Source: Leifsonia sp. Root4
GTDB taxonomy: Bacteria > Actinomycetota > Actinomycetes > Actinomycetales > Microbacteriaceae
Length of the DNA: 64,000 bases
Assembly (NCBI RefSeq): GCF_001425085.1
Contig: NZ_LMDN01000003.1
Coordinates: forward strand, 126,763 to 190,762
Direction of reading: 5' to 3'
Position numbers and translations under genes: made by a program. Below are positions 7,830 through 16,079 of the stretch, one piece after another (position 1 is the first letter of the stretch; each line of letters begins with the position of its first letter). The notes beneath the pieces were generated by a model. That model saw nothing but the letters and a program-made list of their open reading frames with translations, did no database searches and was not told where the DNA came from.

Positions 7830-8487
7830 GCCGGAACGCGTCGCCGAGCTGCTCAAGCTGCAGCTCCGCGAAGTCGTGCACGCGGGGGAGTGCCGCCGTC
7901 TCGGCGCTCTCCAGCCCGCCGACGACGTAGGCGCGCATTCCGGCCGCGCGTGCAGATGCCAGGCCAGCATCCGCGTCTTCGAACACGACGACCTCGGTGG
8001 GGTGCAGACCGAGCTGTCGCGCCGCGCTCAGGTAGGGATCGGGCGCCGGCTTGCCGTGTACGACATCTTCCGCGGCGACGATCACCGCAGGCATCGGTGC
8101 GCCGATGATGCGCATGCGTGCCTCGGCCAGCGCACGAGGCGCCGATGTGACGAGCGCGACCCTGTCGGCGGGCAGCGAGGCCAGGAAGGCGGCCGCGCCC
8201 GGAATCTCAACGATGCCGTCGACAGCCCCCAACTCGAGTGCGACCAGTTCCGCGACGGTGGCGGCGACGTCAATGCCGGCGGACCCGAAGCGGGCGACCG
8301 TCTCCTCAGCCTTGCGTCCGTGGGAGACGGAGAGGAGCTCCTCAAGATCGGCTCCGTGCTGCCGCGCGAATCCGGCCCAGGTGGCCTCGACGACCGAGGT
8401 CGAGTCGACGAGCGTTCCGTCCATGTCAAAGAGGAAGCCCTTGGCTTCAAGAGTGTGAGTCGCGCCGGCGATCGGGTTATCGGTCAT
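7786..8487 (-). CDS. HAD superfamily phosphatase (sugar-phosphatase-like)
   Basis: A 233-residue cytosolic phosphatase. The HAD nucleophile motif FDMDGTLVDS places the catalytic aspartates at D21 and D23. Motif II (LVTSAPRAL), motif III lysine (GKPAPDPYL) and motif IV (VVFEDADAGLASARAAGM) are all present, so it should be active. The cap region of about 60 residues marks it as a subfamily I member, like beta-phosphoglucomutases and hexitol/glycerol phosphatases; the substrate is unknown. The reading frame stays open well upstream, but this ATG directly precedes the conserved N-terminus. Confidence 0.9.
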   Translation of the reverse strand: MTDNPIAGATHTLEAKGFLFDMDGTLVDSTSVVEATWAGFARQHGADLEELLSVSHGRKAEETVARFGSAGIDVAATVAELVALELGAVDGIVEIPGAAAFLASLPADRVALVTSAPRALAEARMRIIGAPMPAVIVAAEDVVHGKPAPDPYLSAARQLGLHPTEVVVFEDADAGLASARAAGMRAYVVGGLESAETAALPRVHDFAELQLEQLGDAFRLSIRGRAGSPHRSH

Positions 8488-8556
8488 CACCCCATCTTGC
8501 CTTCCCACGCGCGCGGCGTACCGGCGGGTGTTCCGCGCAGGCGGCAGAATGCCGGT

Positions 8557-9060
8557 ATGGCCTCCGTTGTGCACCTCGTTCGCAGCCTTGTCTCCCCGCT
8601 CACCCGCACCCGTCTGTTCCGTTGGGCGGCCCCGATCGTGCTGCCGGTTCTCGAGCGCCTGGTCACACGGCTCAGCGGCGGCCGCGCACAGCTGAGCGGC
8701 CTGCTCGTACCATCGCTCGTGCTGCACAGCATCGGCGCGAGGTCCGGTGTCGAACGCGATACCGAGCTCATGTACACGCCTGACGGGAGCGGCAACGCGA
8801 TCATCGCGGGCACCAGCTTCGCGCGTGACCGGCACCCGGCATGGAGCTACAACCTGATCGCGCACCCGGATGCCGCAATCACCGTGCGCGGGCGTCGCCG
8901 GCCGGTGCGCGCCGAGCTGCTCGACGCCGCCGAGCGCGACGCGGCCTGGCGGCTGATCGAAGCGCAGTGGCCCGGCTACCGCGGATACGAGCGTGAATCG
9001 GGCCGAATCGTGCGTCTGTTCCGGCTCCGGCTCCAGCCCCACACGGCGTCGCGGAGCTAG
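8557..9060 (+). CDS. Deazaflavin (F420)-dependent nitroreductase family protein
   Basis: A 167-residue split-barrel protein of the Ddn/DUF385 type. The pattern LHSIGARSGVERDTELMYTP, followed by HPAWSYNLIAHPDAAITVRG, is characteristic of the family, where it lines the F420 or flavin pocket. Members reduce nitroaromatics, quinones or fatty acids using F420H2; the substrate here is unknown. The hydrophobic N-terminal 40 residues may allow membrane association. The ATG start gives family-like length. It is divergent from the HAD gene, 69 bases apart. Confidence 0.85.
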   Translation: MASVVHLVRSLVSPLTRTRLFRWAAPIVLPVLERLVTRLSGGRAQLSGLLVPSLVLHSIGARSGVERDTELMYTPDGSGNAIIAGTSFARDRHPAWSYNLIAHPDAAITVRGRRRPVRAELLDAAERDAAWRLIEAQWPGYRGYERESGRIVRLFRLRLQPHTASRS

Positions 9061-9372
9061 CCTCAACCTCCGAATCGCATCAATGTGTGGTTTTCGGGCC
9101 GAATCGTCACGACGACGAATCACCTCGTCGGCCTTCGAAACTGTCCCGCGTGGATGGCGGCCGGCCACTGCGCAGGACTTCCGGCCGCGTTAGACGGCCA
9201 GCTCCACAGAGGGCGGGCAAGGTAAGCCCCGGTCAGTGCTGGTTTTCATCGTCACAGGACTGCGACCGTTTCCGCTCCACACGGTGCGCACGATGCCCCG
9301 GCGGCGTTCGCGCGAAACGCGCTCAAGCCGGCATCCGCATCGCTCGCATGCCCCCTCCCGACCGTTGTCGAA
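9061..9372. other. Intergenic region upstream of the lytic-transglycosylase-like gene
   Basis: About 310 bases with no convincing ORF. A weak hairpin (8-bp arms 9157-9164 and 9181-9188) may terminate the preceding gene. The rest shows nothing I recognise. I looked for the c-di-AMP (ydaO) riboswitch often found before actinobacterial cell-wall hydrolases and did not find its conserved elements. Confidence 0.5.
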
Positions 9373-9390
9373 CTGTGATGACATTCACAG
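9373..9390. promoter_or_regulatory. CRP/GlxR-type operator
   Basis: CTGTGA-N6-TCACAG is a perfect palindrome matching the TGTGA-N6-TCACA consensus of cAMP-receptor proteins (Crp of mycobacteria, GlxR of corynebacteria). It lies 130 bases before the start of a secreted cell-wall-hydrolase-like gene. In M. tuberculosis and C. glutamicum these regulators are known to control resuscitation-promoting-factor genes. Confidence 0.6.
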
Positions 9391-9407
9391 CCAATGCGGA
9401 GGACTTG

Positions 9408-9424
9408 TGCAGACGCCGTCTGCA
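9408..9424. promoter_or_regulatory. 17-bp perfect palindrome, candidate operator
   Basis: TGCAGACG and CGTCTGCA flank a single central base, 18 bases downstream of the CRP-like site and 96 bases before the next gene. CATACT at 9423-9428 could be a -10 element overlapping its edge. The cognate regulator is unknown. Confidence 0.45.
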
Positions 9425-9519
9425 TACTGTCAACTTCGCCCGCGGGGACCCCCGCCCGAGGGCCAGAGAATAAGAGTCGCTCTGTGCACGATCTCGAGCG
9501 GCTCGCTTTTGTGAAAGTC

Positions 9520-10452
9520 ATGCCTAACTCAAATTCACCAACGATTCGCCCATCTTCTCCCTCGACCAACGGCGCCACCCGCGTTCAGAGACTGAAACGC
9601 CGCCGGGGTCGCAGCAAGATCCTCGTAGCCGGAGCAGTCGTCGCCATCAGCGCGGTCGCCGGAACCGGATTCGTCCTGCAGTCCACGGTCGTCGCCCACG
9701 CCGAGAGGGTCGCGGCCACCGCAGCCCTGAACGCCTCCACTGGGCTCGCGAGCGAGCAGCTCTCCGCGTACACCACGGTCGCAGAGGCCCACGCGGCCCG
9801 CGCCGCCTCGATCACGCTCGACCAGGCTGGCGCAGTGCTCGCCGCTGCCGAAGGCAAGACGGATGCCGGCGACCTCGCCTCCTCCGTTGCCGCCCTCAGC
9901 AACTTCGAGCTGCTCGCACCCGGCCGCGTGTTCACCCTCGTGGACTCCACGAAGGACAAGGTCGCAACCGTTCAGGCCGCAACCGCCGAGGTCGACCGCG
10001 TCGCCGCCGAGCATGCGGCCGCTGAAGCCGCAGCCGCGGCAGCAGCCGCCGCGGCCGCCGAAGCCGCAGCCGCCGAGGAGGCAGCATCCGCAGGGAGCGG
10101 CTCGTCCGGCTCCTCGTCCGGTTCCCGTCCGTCTGCCCCCACTGACCCGAGCGGCGCCCAGGCGATCGCCCGCGATCTGATGGCCGCTCAGTACGGCTGG
10201 GGCGAAGACCAGTTCGGTTGCCTCGTGGCGCTCTGGAACAAGGAGTCCGGCTGGAACGTGAATGCGTACAACGCCTCGAGCGGCGCCACCGGCATCCCGC
10301 AGGCGCTGCCGGGCAGCAAGATGGCCTCGGCCGGTGACGACTGGGCGACCAACCCGGCGACCCAGATCACCTGGGGCCTCGGCTACATTGCCGGCCGCTA
10401 CGGAACGCCATGTGGCGCGTGGGACACCTCGCAGTCGCAGGGCTGGTACTAA
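9520..10452 (+). CDS. Secreted lytic-transglycosylase-like protein
   Basis: About 310 residues. A basic stretch (RLKRRRGRSK) precedes a signal anchor, then an alanine-rich helical region (about 55-220) that may form a coiled coil, a Ser/Gly linker, and a C-terminal SLT/lysozyme-like domain of about 85 residues. That domain has the catalytic-glutamate context WNKESGWN followed by NASSGATGIPQALPG and a closing GAWDTSQSQGWY, as in actinobacterial muralytic proteins related to resuscitation factors. It should cleave or remodel peptidoglycan outside the cell. ATG 9520 was chosen; GTG 9511 is nearly as likely. A CRP/GlxR-type site and a palindrome lie upstream. Confidence 0.85.
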   Translation: MPNSNSPTIRPSSPSTNGATRVQRLKRRRGRSKILVAGAVVAISAVAGTGFVLQSTVVAHAERVAATAALNASTGLASEQLSAYTTVAEAHAARAASITLDQAGAVLAAAEGKTDAGDLASSVAALSNFELLAPGRVFTLVDSTKDKVATVQAATAEVDRVAAEHAAAEAAAAAAAAAAAEAAAAEEAASAGSGSSGSSSGSRPSAPTDPSGAQAIARDLMAAQYGWGEDQFGCLVALWNKESGWNVNAYNASSGATGIPQALPGSKMASAGDDWATNPATQITWGLGYIAGRYGTPCGAWDTSQSQGWY

Positions 10453-10598
10453 GCGGCATCCGCTCGACACAACTCTGGGCGTGACGCCCACACTGCGCCG
10501 TCTCGATCGGCCGACAGGAATTCCTGCGGGCCGCATCGAGGCGGCGTAGCCTGTTTTGCGGGGGATTGACCATCACTTTCGATGTGAGAGGGAAAGCC

Positions 10599-11075
10599 AT
10601 GCAGAACATCACACCCTGCCTGTGGTTCGACGATCAGGGCGAGGATGCCGCGAAATTCTACGTCTCGATCTTCGAGCGTTCGCGCATTCTCGGCGTCTCC
10701 CGCTACGGCGAGGGCGCGCCGGTTCCGGCCGGGACGGCGATGGTCGTCGAGTTCGAGCTCGACGGCCTGAGGCTCCAGGCGCTGAACGGCGGGCCGGCGT
10801 TCAACTTCACCGAGGCGATCTCGCTCTCGATCGCGGCGCCCACCCAGGCCGACATCGACCGGCTCTGGGATGCGCTCACGGCCGACGGCGGCGAGCCGGG
10901 CCAATGCGGCTGGCTGAAAGACAAGTACGGACTCTCATGGCAGGTCGTGCCGCCGCGGCTCTCTGAGCTCCTCAGCGATCCAGACCCGGCCAAGGCCGGG
11001 GCGGTCATGCAGACCATGCTGCCGATGGGCAAGCTCGAGCTCGCCGCCTTGGAAGCCGCATACAACTCCGCGTGA
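10599..11075 (+). CDS. VOC family protein (PhnB-like)
   Basis: A 158-residue protein of the vicinal-oxygen-chelate superfamily, PhnB / 3-demethylubiquinone methyltransferase-like branch. Typical features are the opening MQNITPCLWFDDQGEDAA, the FELDGLRLQALNGGP strand, and a closing CGWLKDKYGLSWQVVP. Members often lack confirmed activity and no substrate can be assigned. ATG 10599 has a good Shine-Dalgarno (GAGAGGGAAA) just upstream and opens at the conserved N-terminus. Confidence 0.88.
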   Translation: MQNITPCLWFDDQGEDAAKFYVSIFERSRILGVSRYGEGAPVPAGTAMVVEFELDGLRLQALNGGPAFNFTEAISLSIAAPTQADIDRLWDALTADGGEPGQCGWLKDKYGLSWQVVPPRLSELLSDPDPAKAGAVMQTMLPMGKLELAALEAAYNSA

Positions 11076-11114
11076 TTCGGCCGTTCCCGCCCGAAATCCG
11101 CGTACGCTGAACTC

Positions 11115-11615
11115 GTGAACATTCGAGAGATTCCTCTGACCACCATCGACGGGCACAGCACGACACTGAATGAACTCGGCGACGGCGCCGTGCTCGTCGT
11201 GAACGTCGCATCGAAGTGTGGCTTCACACCGCAGTACGCCCAGCTCGAGGCACTGTACGAGAAGTACGGCCAGGACGGGCTCACCGTCGTCGGCTTCCCG
11301 TGCAACCAGTTCGCCGGCCAGGAGCCGGGCGACGGCGAAAAGATCCAGGATTTCTGCACGATCAACTACGGCGTGACGTTCCCGCTGTTCGACAAGGTCA
11401 AGGTCAACGGCAGGCACATGCACCCGCTGTACGAGGCGCTGCACGATGTCCCGGATGCCGCAGGCAAGTCCGGTCGCATCAAGTGGAACTTCGAGAAGTT
11501 CGTGATCGGTGCCGACGGCACCATGACCCGCTTCCGCTCGGCGGTCAAGCCCGATGACCCGGCCGTGATCGCGGCGATCGAGGCCGGTCTGCCCGCGAAG
11601 CGCACCGCCAACTAG
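11115..11615 (+). CDS. Glutathione peroxidase family thiol peroxidase
   Basis: A 166-residue cytosolic peroxidase that reduces hydrogen peroxide or lipid hydroperoxides. The catalytic tetrad is visible: peroxidatic cysteine in NVASKCGFTPQ, glutamine in PCNQFAGQEPG, and the tryptophan-asparagine pair in KWNFEKF. It uses cysteine, not selenocysteine, and carries a second cysteine in GFPCNQ. Since actinobacteria lack glutathione, the reductant is probably thioredoxin or mycothiol-linked (inference). The bidirectional hairpin downstream separates it from the flagellar locus. Confidence 0.95.
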   Translation: MNIREIPLTTIDGHSTTLNELGDGAVLVVNVASKCGFTPQYAQLEALYEKYGQDGLTVVGFPCNQFAGQEPGDGEKIQDFCTINYGVTFPLFDKVKVNGRHMHPLYEALHDVPDAAGKSGRIKWNFEKFVIGADGTMTRFRSAVKPDDPAVIAAIEAGLPAKRTAN

Positions 11616-11630
11616 CTCGCGGGACGTACG

Positions 11631-11664
11631 CTCGGCCGGAGATTCGGGAGAATCGCCGGCCGAG
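11631..11664. terminator. Bidirectional terminator between glutathione peroxidase and fliW
   Basis: CTCGGCCGG and CCGGCCGAG arms enclose an A/G mismatch and an inner GATTC-GGGA-GAATC stem. It lies between two convergent genes and can serve both strands. Confidence 0.75.
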
Positions 11665-11718
11665 TTGCCGTCTGGGGCAGCGTGTCGCCTGGATCTCCGG
11701 CCGACGGTATGCGGGTCG

Positions 11719-12093
11719 CTAGGCGCCGAGCGGCGCCTGCAGCGGCCAGTCGCGGTCGTCGAGGATGACCTGGGCGGCGGCGTTCGTGGCGGCGTTCACG
11801 ACGATCGGCGCGAGCAGGTTCACCGTCGTCCCGGATTCCGCGGGGTTCGCGACCACGTAGACGCGGGCGTCGTCGCCGGAGGCGAGGCCGAGCGACTCGC
11901 TCTGCGCCTGGCTGAGGCTTGGCGTGTACTCGGGCAGGTAGATCGCGGCATCCAGTACGAAGACGCGCCGAGAGTCGCCGTCGACGGCCGAGAGCGTGAA
12001 CAGCCCGACGGTGTCATCGACCGCGGTGAAGCCGAACTCGATGCTGGGCTCGAAGCCGGGCGGCGGGGCGATGAAGCTCAGCGTCGCGCTCAT
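11719..12093 (-). CDS. fliW: Flagellar assembly factor FliW
   Basis: A 124-residue FliW protein. Family features include the N-terminal beta strands, the central GLFTLSAVDGDSRRVFVLDA segment, and the late strand VNLLAPIVVNAATNAAAQVIL that matches the conserved NL-x-AP-x-V-N pattern. In Bacillus and Campylobacter, FliW binds flagellin or CsrA: free FliW sequesters CsrA and relieves repression of flagellin translation. Both csrA and the flagellin gene are in this locus, so the same switch is likely. It is the last gene of flgN-flgK-flgL-fliW, its ATG overlapping the flgL stop by four bases. Confidence 0.95.
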   Translation of the reverse strand: MSATLSFIAPPPGFEPSIEFGFTAVDDTVGLFTLSAVDGDSRRVFVLDAAIYLPEYTPSLSQAQSESLGLASGDDARVYVVANPAESGTTVNLLAPIVVNAATNAAAQVILDDRDWPLQAPLGA

Positions 12094-12974
12094 CGCAGGA
12101 AGTCCATCAGCGTCGGCTGCAGCACGCGTGCGGTCACGCCGAGTGCCGCCTGGTAGCTGATCTCCTGGGCCTTGAGGTCGAGGATGATGCGGCTGAGCTC
12201 GATGTCCTCAACTGAAGCGCGTTGCGCTTCGAGCGATCCGGTCTTGTCCATCACTGTCTCCTCGGCGCGCATGATGAGCGCGTGGCGGCTACCGACCGCC
12301 GACTGTTCGGTGCGGAGCGCGTTCATGCGCTTGTCGATGTCGCCGAGGCTGGCGCCGATGTTGGTGCCGCCCCGCAGATCGGCGGCGATCTTCTCGACGA
12401 GGGCGAAGACGGAGTCAACGCCCTCTCCGAAGGCCGCGGCGCCGTCGCCGTCGACGCGCACGGTCGTGTCGGCGCCGATGCGGCGTTCGACGGTGCTGCC
12501 GGCCGCGCCGGTGAAGCTGAAGTCGGGGTTGAACGCGACGCCATCGCTCGAGTTGCCGGCGAAGACGCTGCGGCCGAGGTACTGCGTGTTGGCCAGGCCG
12601 AGCAGCTGCTCCTTGAGGCTGTCGAGCTCAACCGCGATCGCCTCTTTGGCCGTGGGGGAGAGGCTGCCGTCGTTCGCACCCTGCACCGTGAGGTCCCGCA
12701 CGCGCTTCATGGCGTCGTTGATCTCGGTGAGCGTTGAATCGATCGTGGTGACCCAGCCGAGCCCGTTGTCGATGTTGCGGCTGTACTGGTCGTTCGCCCG
12801 CTGCTGGGCACGGATGCGCATCGCATCCGCCGCGCCGCTCGGGTCCTCGGATGCACGCGAGAACGCCTTCCGCGTCGTGGCCTGATCCTGCAGCTTGGCC
12901 AGCTGCGCGGCGCTCGACTGCAGATTGCGCTGCGCGGAGAGCATCGAGGTTTGTTGGGTGACTCGGCTGATCAT
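12090..12974 (-). CDS. flgL: Flagellar hook-associated protein 3 (FlgL)
   Basis: A 294-residue hook-filament junction protein, exported through the flagellar type III system. The N-terminal helix matches FlgL/flagellin (MISRVTQQTSMLSAQRNLQ), followed by SRASEDPSGAADAMRIRAQ, the junction-protein equivalent of the flagellin D0/D1 region. The C-terminal helix (SRIILDLKAQEISYQAAL) closes the coiled coil. It starts three bases after the flgK stop and overlaps fliW, indicating tight co-translation. Confidence 0.95.
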   Translation of the reverse strand: MISRVTQQTSMLSAQRNLQSSAAQLAKLQDQATTRKAFSRASEDPSGAADAMRIRAQQRANDQYSRNIDNGLGWVTTIDSTLTEINDAMKRVRDLTVQGANDGSLSPTAKEAIAVELDSLKEQLLGLANTQYLGRSVFAGNSSDGVAFNPDFSFTGAAGSTVERRIGADTTVRVDGDGAAAFGEGVDSVFALVEKIAADLRGGTNIGASLGDIDKRMNALRTEQSAVGSRHALIMRAEETVMDKTGSLEAQRASVEDIELSRIILDLKAQEISYQAALGVTARVLQPTLMDFLR

Positions 12975-12977
12975 TGC

Positions 12978-14393
12978 TTACCTTCCCACGAGTCCTGTGC
13001 GGTTGATGAGCACGTCGAGCATCTCGTCAACGGCGGTCATCACCCGGGCGGCGCCCTGGTAGGCGTGCTGGTACATGAGCAGGCTCACGTTCTCCTCATC
13101 GATGTCGACGGATGAATTCGCGAGCTGCATCCCGACGGCCGAGTTGGTTGCGAGCACGGCCAGATCGGCCTGCCTGTTCTCGGAACGGGTCGTCACGCCG
13201 AGCGCGACGACGAAGTTCGCCCAATACGAGTCTGGCGAGCCAGAGCCGTCGCCGATCTGCGAGATCGCGTCGGCGATGCTCCCGTCCAGCCCGCCGTTGC
13301 CCGGCTTGGCCGCTGCGATGCCGGCGAGGCCCGTCGGAACGATGGTGAGGCCCTGCGCGAGCGGCTTGCCGGCCGTGAAAGCGAAGAAGTCGTGCCCGGT
13401 GGTGCCATCGGCGACGGCTCCGGTGCGGTGCACGGTGTTGACGGCATCCGCAAGCTTCTGGGCGAAAGCGTCGAGCGACTCTGCGCCCGCGGCGATCGGT
13501 CCGCCGGATGCCGCAGGCGCCAGCATCGACACGGCACCGCCGAGCTCTCCGCCATCGAGGGCGATCGGCGAGCCCGGCCGGTGTGACCACTCGAGGCTCA
13601 CGGGGCTTCCTGCGGAGCCGGCCATCGTGTTGGACCCGACGACGTTCACCGAGCGCGCCGTCGTTCCTGTGACCAGGGCGTTGCCGCCGATGTAGACGTC
13701 GATCGTGCCGTCGCCCGCATCGCGCACGGTGCCGCCGGCGATGGCCGCGATCGTGGTGGCGAGCAGGCTGCGCTGGTCGAGCAGTTCGTTCACCGATCCG
13801 CCGGATGCCGTTGCAGAGCGGATACGGCCGTTCAGATCGGCGAGTTGAGATGCGGCACTGTTGAGCTCGGCCGTCAGATCGCGCACCTCGCCGCGCAGCT
13901 GCGACCACTGGTTGTCGAACTCGGTGTAGGTGTTCGAGAGTTGCTTGGCGAGTGCTCCGGCCTGTTGCAACAACACGCCGGCCTGTGCGGGTTCGCCCGG
14001 GCTGTTGGCCACGTCCTGCCACGAGGCCCAGAAGTTGTCGAGCTGCGCGGAGATGCCCTTGGCACCCGGCTCGTTCAACACCGACTCCATGCCGGAGAAC
14101 GCGGTCGCTCGCGCCGCACTGAAGCCGGAGACGCCGGCGGCGGCACGAACCCTGGCGTCGAGGTGCACATCGCCGAGGCGGGCGATTCCATCGATGTTGA
14201 CGCCACCGCCCGGTCGCACGCCGAGCGAGAACTTGCCGGCCATGGCCGGGCCGCCGATCGCTGAGGTGGTCAGGCGCTGGCGGGTGTACCCCTCCGTGCG
14301 CGCGTTGGCGATGTTCTGGCCGGCGACATCGATTCCGGCTTTGGCGGCGGAGAGGCCTCGGTATGCGGTGTTCAGGCCGCTGAATGTGCTCAC
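12978..14393 (-). CDS. flgK: Flagellar hook-associated protein 1 (FlgK)
   Basis: A 471-residue junction protein between hook and FlgL. The N-terminus STFSGLNTAYRGLSAAKAG followed by DVAGQNIANARTEGYTRQR is the rod/hook/HAP signature. The C-terminal helix contains NSSVDIDEENVSLLMYQHAY, the FlgK-specific closing motif. GTG at 14393 was chosen because the conserved N-terminus begins there; the open frame further upstream has no family similarity. It begins ten bases after the flgN stop. Confidence 0.95.
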   Translation of the reverse strand: MSTFSGLNTAYRGLSAAKAGIDVAGQNIANARTEGYTRQRLTTSAIGGPAMAGKFSLGVRPGGGVNIDGIARLGDVHLDARVRAAAGVSGFSAARATAFSGMESVLNEPGAKGISAQLDNFWASWQDVANSPGEPAQAGVLLQQAGALAKQLSNTYTEFDNQWSQLRGEVRDLTAELNSAASQLADLNGRIRSATASGGSVNELLDQRSLLATTIAAIAGGTVRDAGDGTIDVYIGGNALVTGTTARSVNVVGSNTMAGSAGSPVSLEWSHRPGSPIALDGGELGGAVSMLAPAASGGPIAAGAESLDAFAQKLADAVNTVHRTGAVADGTTGHDFFAFTAGKPLAQGLTIVPTGLAGIAAAKPGNGGLDGSIADAISQIGDGSGSPDSYWANFVVALGVTTRSENRQADLAVLATNSAVGMQLANSSVDIDEENVSLLMYQHAYQGAARVMTAVDEMLDVLINRTGLVGR

Positions 14394-14403
14394 GTGCGCT
14401 GGC

Positions 14404-14889
14404 TCACAGTTTCTCGTCGAAAAGCAGGGAGGATGACTCCGCATGGTGCGCGGATCCGCTGGCGTCATAGGTGCCGGAGACGGTCTCGACTCCTGCAAGG
14501 GTCTCTTGCACGCCGCGGACGGCGGTGCGCAGGAACTGCTCGTTCACGTCACGCACCTCCCGGATCTGTCCGGTCAGCTCGGTCATCGCCGCGAGGTGCG
14601 CCGTGAAGATGTCCTGCCACGGCCCGGCCGGTGCTGCGCCGATGATCTCGCGCAGCGATGCGTCTTCCGAGCAGCCCCATTCCGTGGCGAGCTCTGCGAC
14701 CTCGACGGAACGACCGAGCGCGGCATCCCGAAGTCGGTTCATGACCTGCTCGACCTCGCGGCTCGCGTGGCCTACCCAGCGCGATTTGCCTGCGGTGAGC
14801 AGAAGCTGCTCCTCCTCGAGCTTGAAGAGCAATAGCTCCAGTAGCTCGCGTTCGCGCCACAACACTGCGGAGAGCTCGTTGACGCCCAC
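14404..14889 (-). CDS. flgN: Flagellar export chaperone FlgN
   Basis: A helical protein of about 161 residues at the head of flgN-flgK-flgL-fliW. FlgN-type helices are visible: RERELLELLLFKLEEEQLLL, then a second long amphipathic helix near the C-terminus. FlgN chaperones bind the junction proteins FlgK and FlgL before export, and both are the next genes. GTG 14889 has an AAAGGCGAG sequence upstream. An in-frame GTG at 14946 would give 180 residues but coincides with the expected transcription start of the promoter at 14953-14980, so it would need leaderless translation. Confidence 0.85.
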   Translation of the reverse strand: MGVNELSAVLWRERELLELLLFKLEEEQLLLTAGKSRWVGHASREVEQVMNRLRDAALGRSVEVAELATEWGCSEDASLREIIGAAPAGPWQDIFTAHLAAMTELTGQIREVRDVNEQFLRTAVRGVQETLAGVETVSGTYDASGSAHHAESSSLLFDEKL

Positions 14890-14952
14890 TGGCTCGCCTT
14901 TCTGTCGGGTGCTGTCGGGGAGGAATGCGGTGACCGTTCGGGTCACAACACA

Positions 14953-14980
14953 CTCTCGGCAGCCTTCTCAATCATGTTAG
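14953..14980 (-). promoter_or_regulatory. Sigma-28 (FliA)-type promoter of flgN-flgK-flgL-fliW
   Basis: On the minus strand TAAC (rc of 14976-14979, preceded by C) is followed after exactly 15 bases by GCCGAGAG (rc of 14953-14960). The sigma-28 consensus is TAAA-N15-GCCGATAA. Four other promoters in the window share this spacing and core. Confidence 0.7.
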
Positions 14981-15195
14981 TGAGACGGCCTTGAATCGGG
15001 CTGAAAGGGCCCCTGCCCCGAACGAGGGTCGGCATTGTGGAGGACACTCGCACTGGGGGAGTCCGGTCGCGCGTGTCGGAGGGGCGCCCCGGATACGGTT
15101 GAGAAAACCCGAGGAACTGACCCGCCTACCCGAGTCAATCGTCCAAAAAAGGTGCGTGACCCTGCACGCTGCCACAACTGCAGGAATTGATATTT

Positions 15196-16008
15196 GTGAA
15201 TCGTGCGGAACGCAATGAACTCGTTGTCGCCAACCTCCCTCTCGTTGGCTACCTCGTCGCCGACGTCTGTGCCAGGGCAAGCCACCTCTCACGGGACGAT
15301 CTTGCCTCGGCCGGTGCCTTGGCGCTGGTGAGCTGCGCGGAGAACTTTGATGAGAGCCGCGGCATCCCGTTCGGTGCATATGCGCGAACGCGAATCCTCG
15401 GCGCATTCGCCGACGAGATGCGTTCCAGCGATTGGGCGACCCGGTCAGCGCGCAAGCGCATCACCGAGGCCGTCTCGGTCCGAGAAACGCTGACCGCCGG
15501 CCTCGGGCGCACCCCCAGCGTCGACGAGCTCGCCGCGGCGATGGGCGTCGACCGCGAGACCGCGACCGCAGCGCTCACGGATGCCGCACGCACCGTGAGC
15601 ACCATCGACGAGACCACCGCCGAGTACCTCGTCTCGGAGATGACCTCGCCGGAGGAATCGCTGCTCATCGACGAGCGGCAGCGCATCGTCCGCTCCGCCG
15701 TCGACGCCCTGCCGGAACGCATGGCCATGATCGTCCGCGCCATCTATTTCGACGACCGTTCCGTCAAGGAGGTCGCCGAAGAGCTCGGCATCACGCACTC
15801 GGCCGTCTCGCAGCAGCGTTCTGAGGCGATCCGGTTGATCCGCGACGGACTGGGCGCCCACTACTCCGATGAGCCCAACGCGGCAGCGGTGCCGGACGTG
15901 CGCCTGAGCGCGGCGCGTCGCACCGCCTACCTCTCGCGCTTCGAGGACCACCTCGCAGCCGGCACACGCGGCCGGCCGGCCGCCGCATTCATCAGCCAGG
16001 TCGGCTGA
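15196..16008 (+). CDS. fliA: Flagellar-type RNA polymerase sigma factor (FliA/WhiG family)
   Basis: A 270-residue sigma factor. Region 2 includes LASAGALALVSCAENFDESRG with FGAYARTRILGAFADEMR; region 3 has TAGLGRTPSVDELAAAMG; region 4 has a helix-turn-helix, SVKEVAEELGITHSAVSQQR. This is the FliA/WhiG/SigD layout. A tail of about 35 residues beyond region 4 is unusual. It should direct polymerase to the TWAC-N15-GCCGA promoters of this locus. GTG 15196 has AGGA ten bases upstream; TTG 15187 is an alternative. No anti-sigma FlgM gene is seen nearby. The 200 bases upstream, apart from the divergent flgN promoter, show no clear signal. Confidence 0.93.
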   Translation: MNRAERNELVVANLPLVGYLVADVCARASHLSRDDLASAGALALVSCAENFDESRGIPFGAYARTRILGAFADEMRSSDWATRSARKRITEAVSVRETLTAGLGRTPSVDELAAAMGVDRETATAALTDAARTVSTIDETTAEYLVSEMTSPEESLLIDERQRIVRSAVDALPERMAMIVRAIYFDDRSVKEVAEELGITHSAVSQQRSEAIRLIRDGLGAHYSDEPNAAAVPDVRLSAARRTAYLSRFEDHLAAGTRGRPAAAFISQVG

Positions 16009-16044
16009 CGCTGCCGCCGCAGAAAAACTTCCCAGACGAATCCC

Positions 16045-16071
16045 TAACGGATGCCGCCGAGCCGCCGATTG
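16045..16071 (+). promoter_or_regulatory. Sigma-28-type promoter of the flagellin gene
   Basis: TAAC (16045-16048), 15 bases, then GCCGATTG (16064-16071). Transcription should start near 16078, giving a 5' leader of about 54 bases that begins with a hairpin. Confidence 0.75.
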
Positions 16072-16079
16072 TTGTGAGT

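Noticed and set aside
9061-9520. c-di-AMP (ydaO) riboswitch before the muralytic gene
   Set aside because: The long leader and gene type fit, but I could not find the conserved paired elements of that riboswitch.
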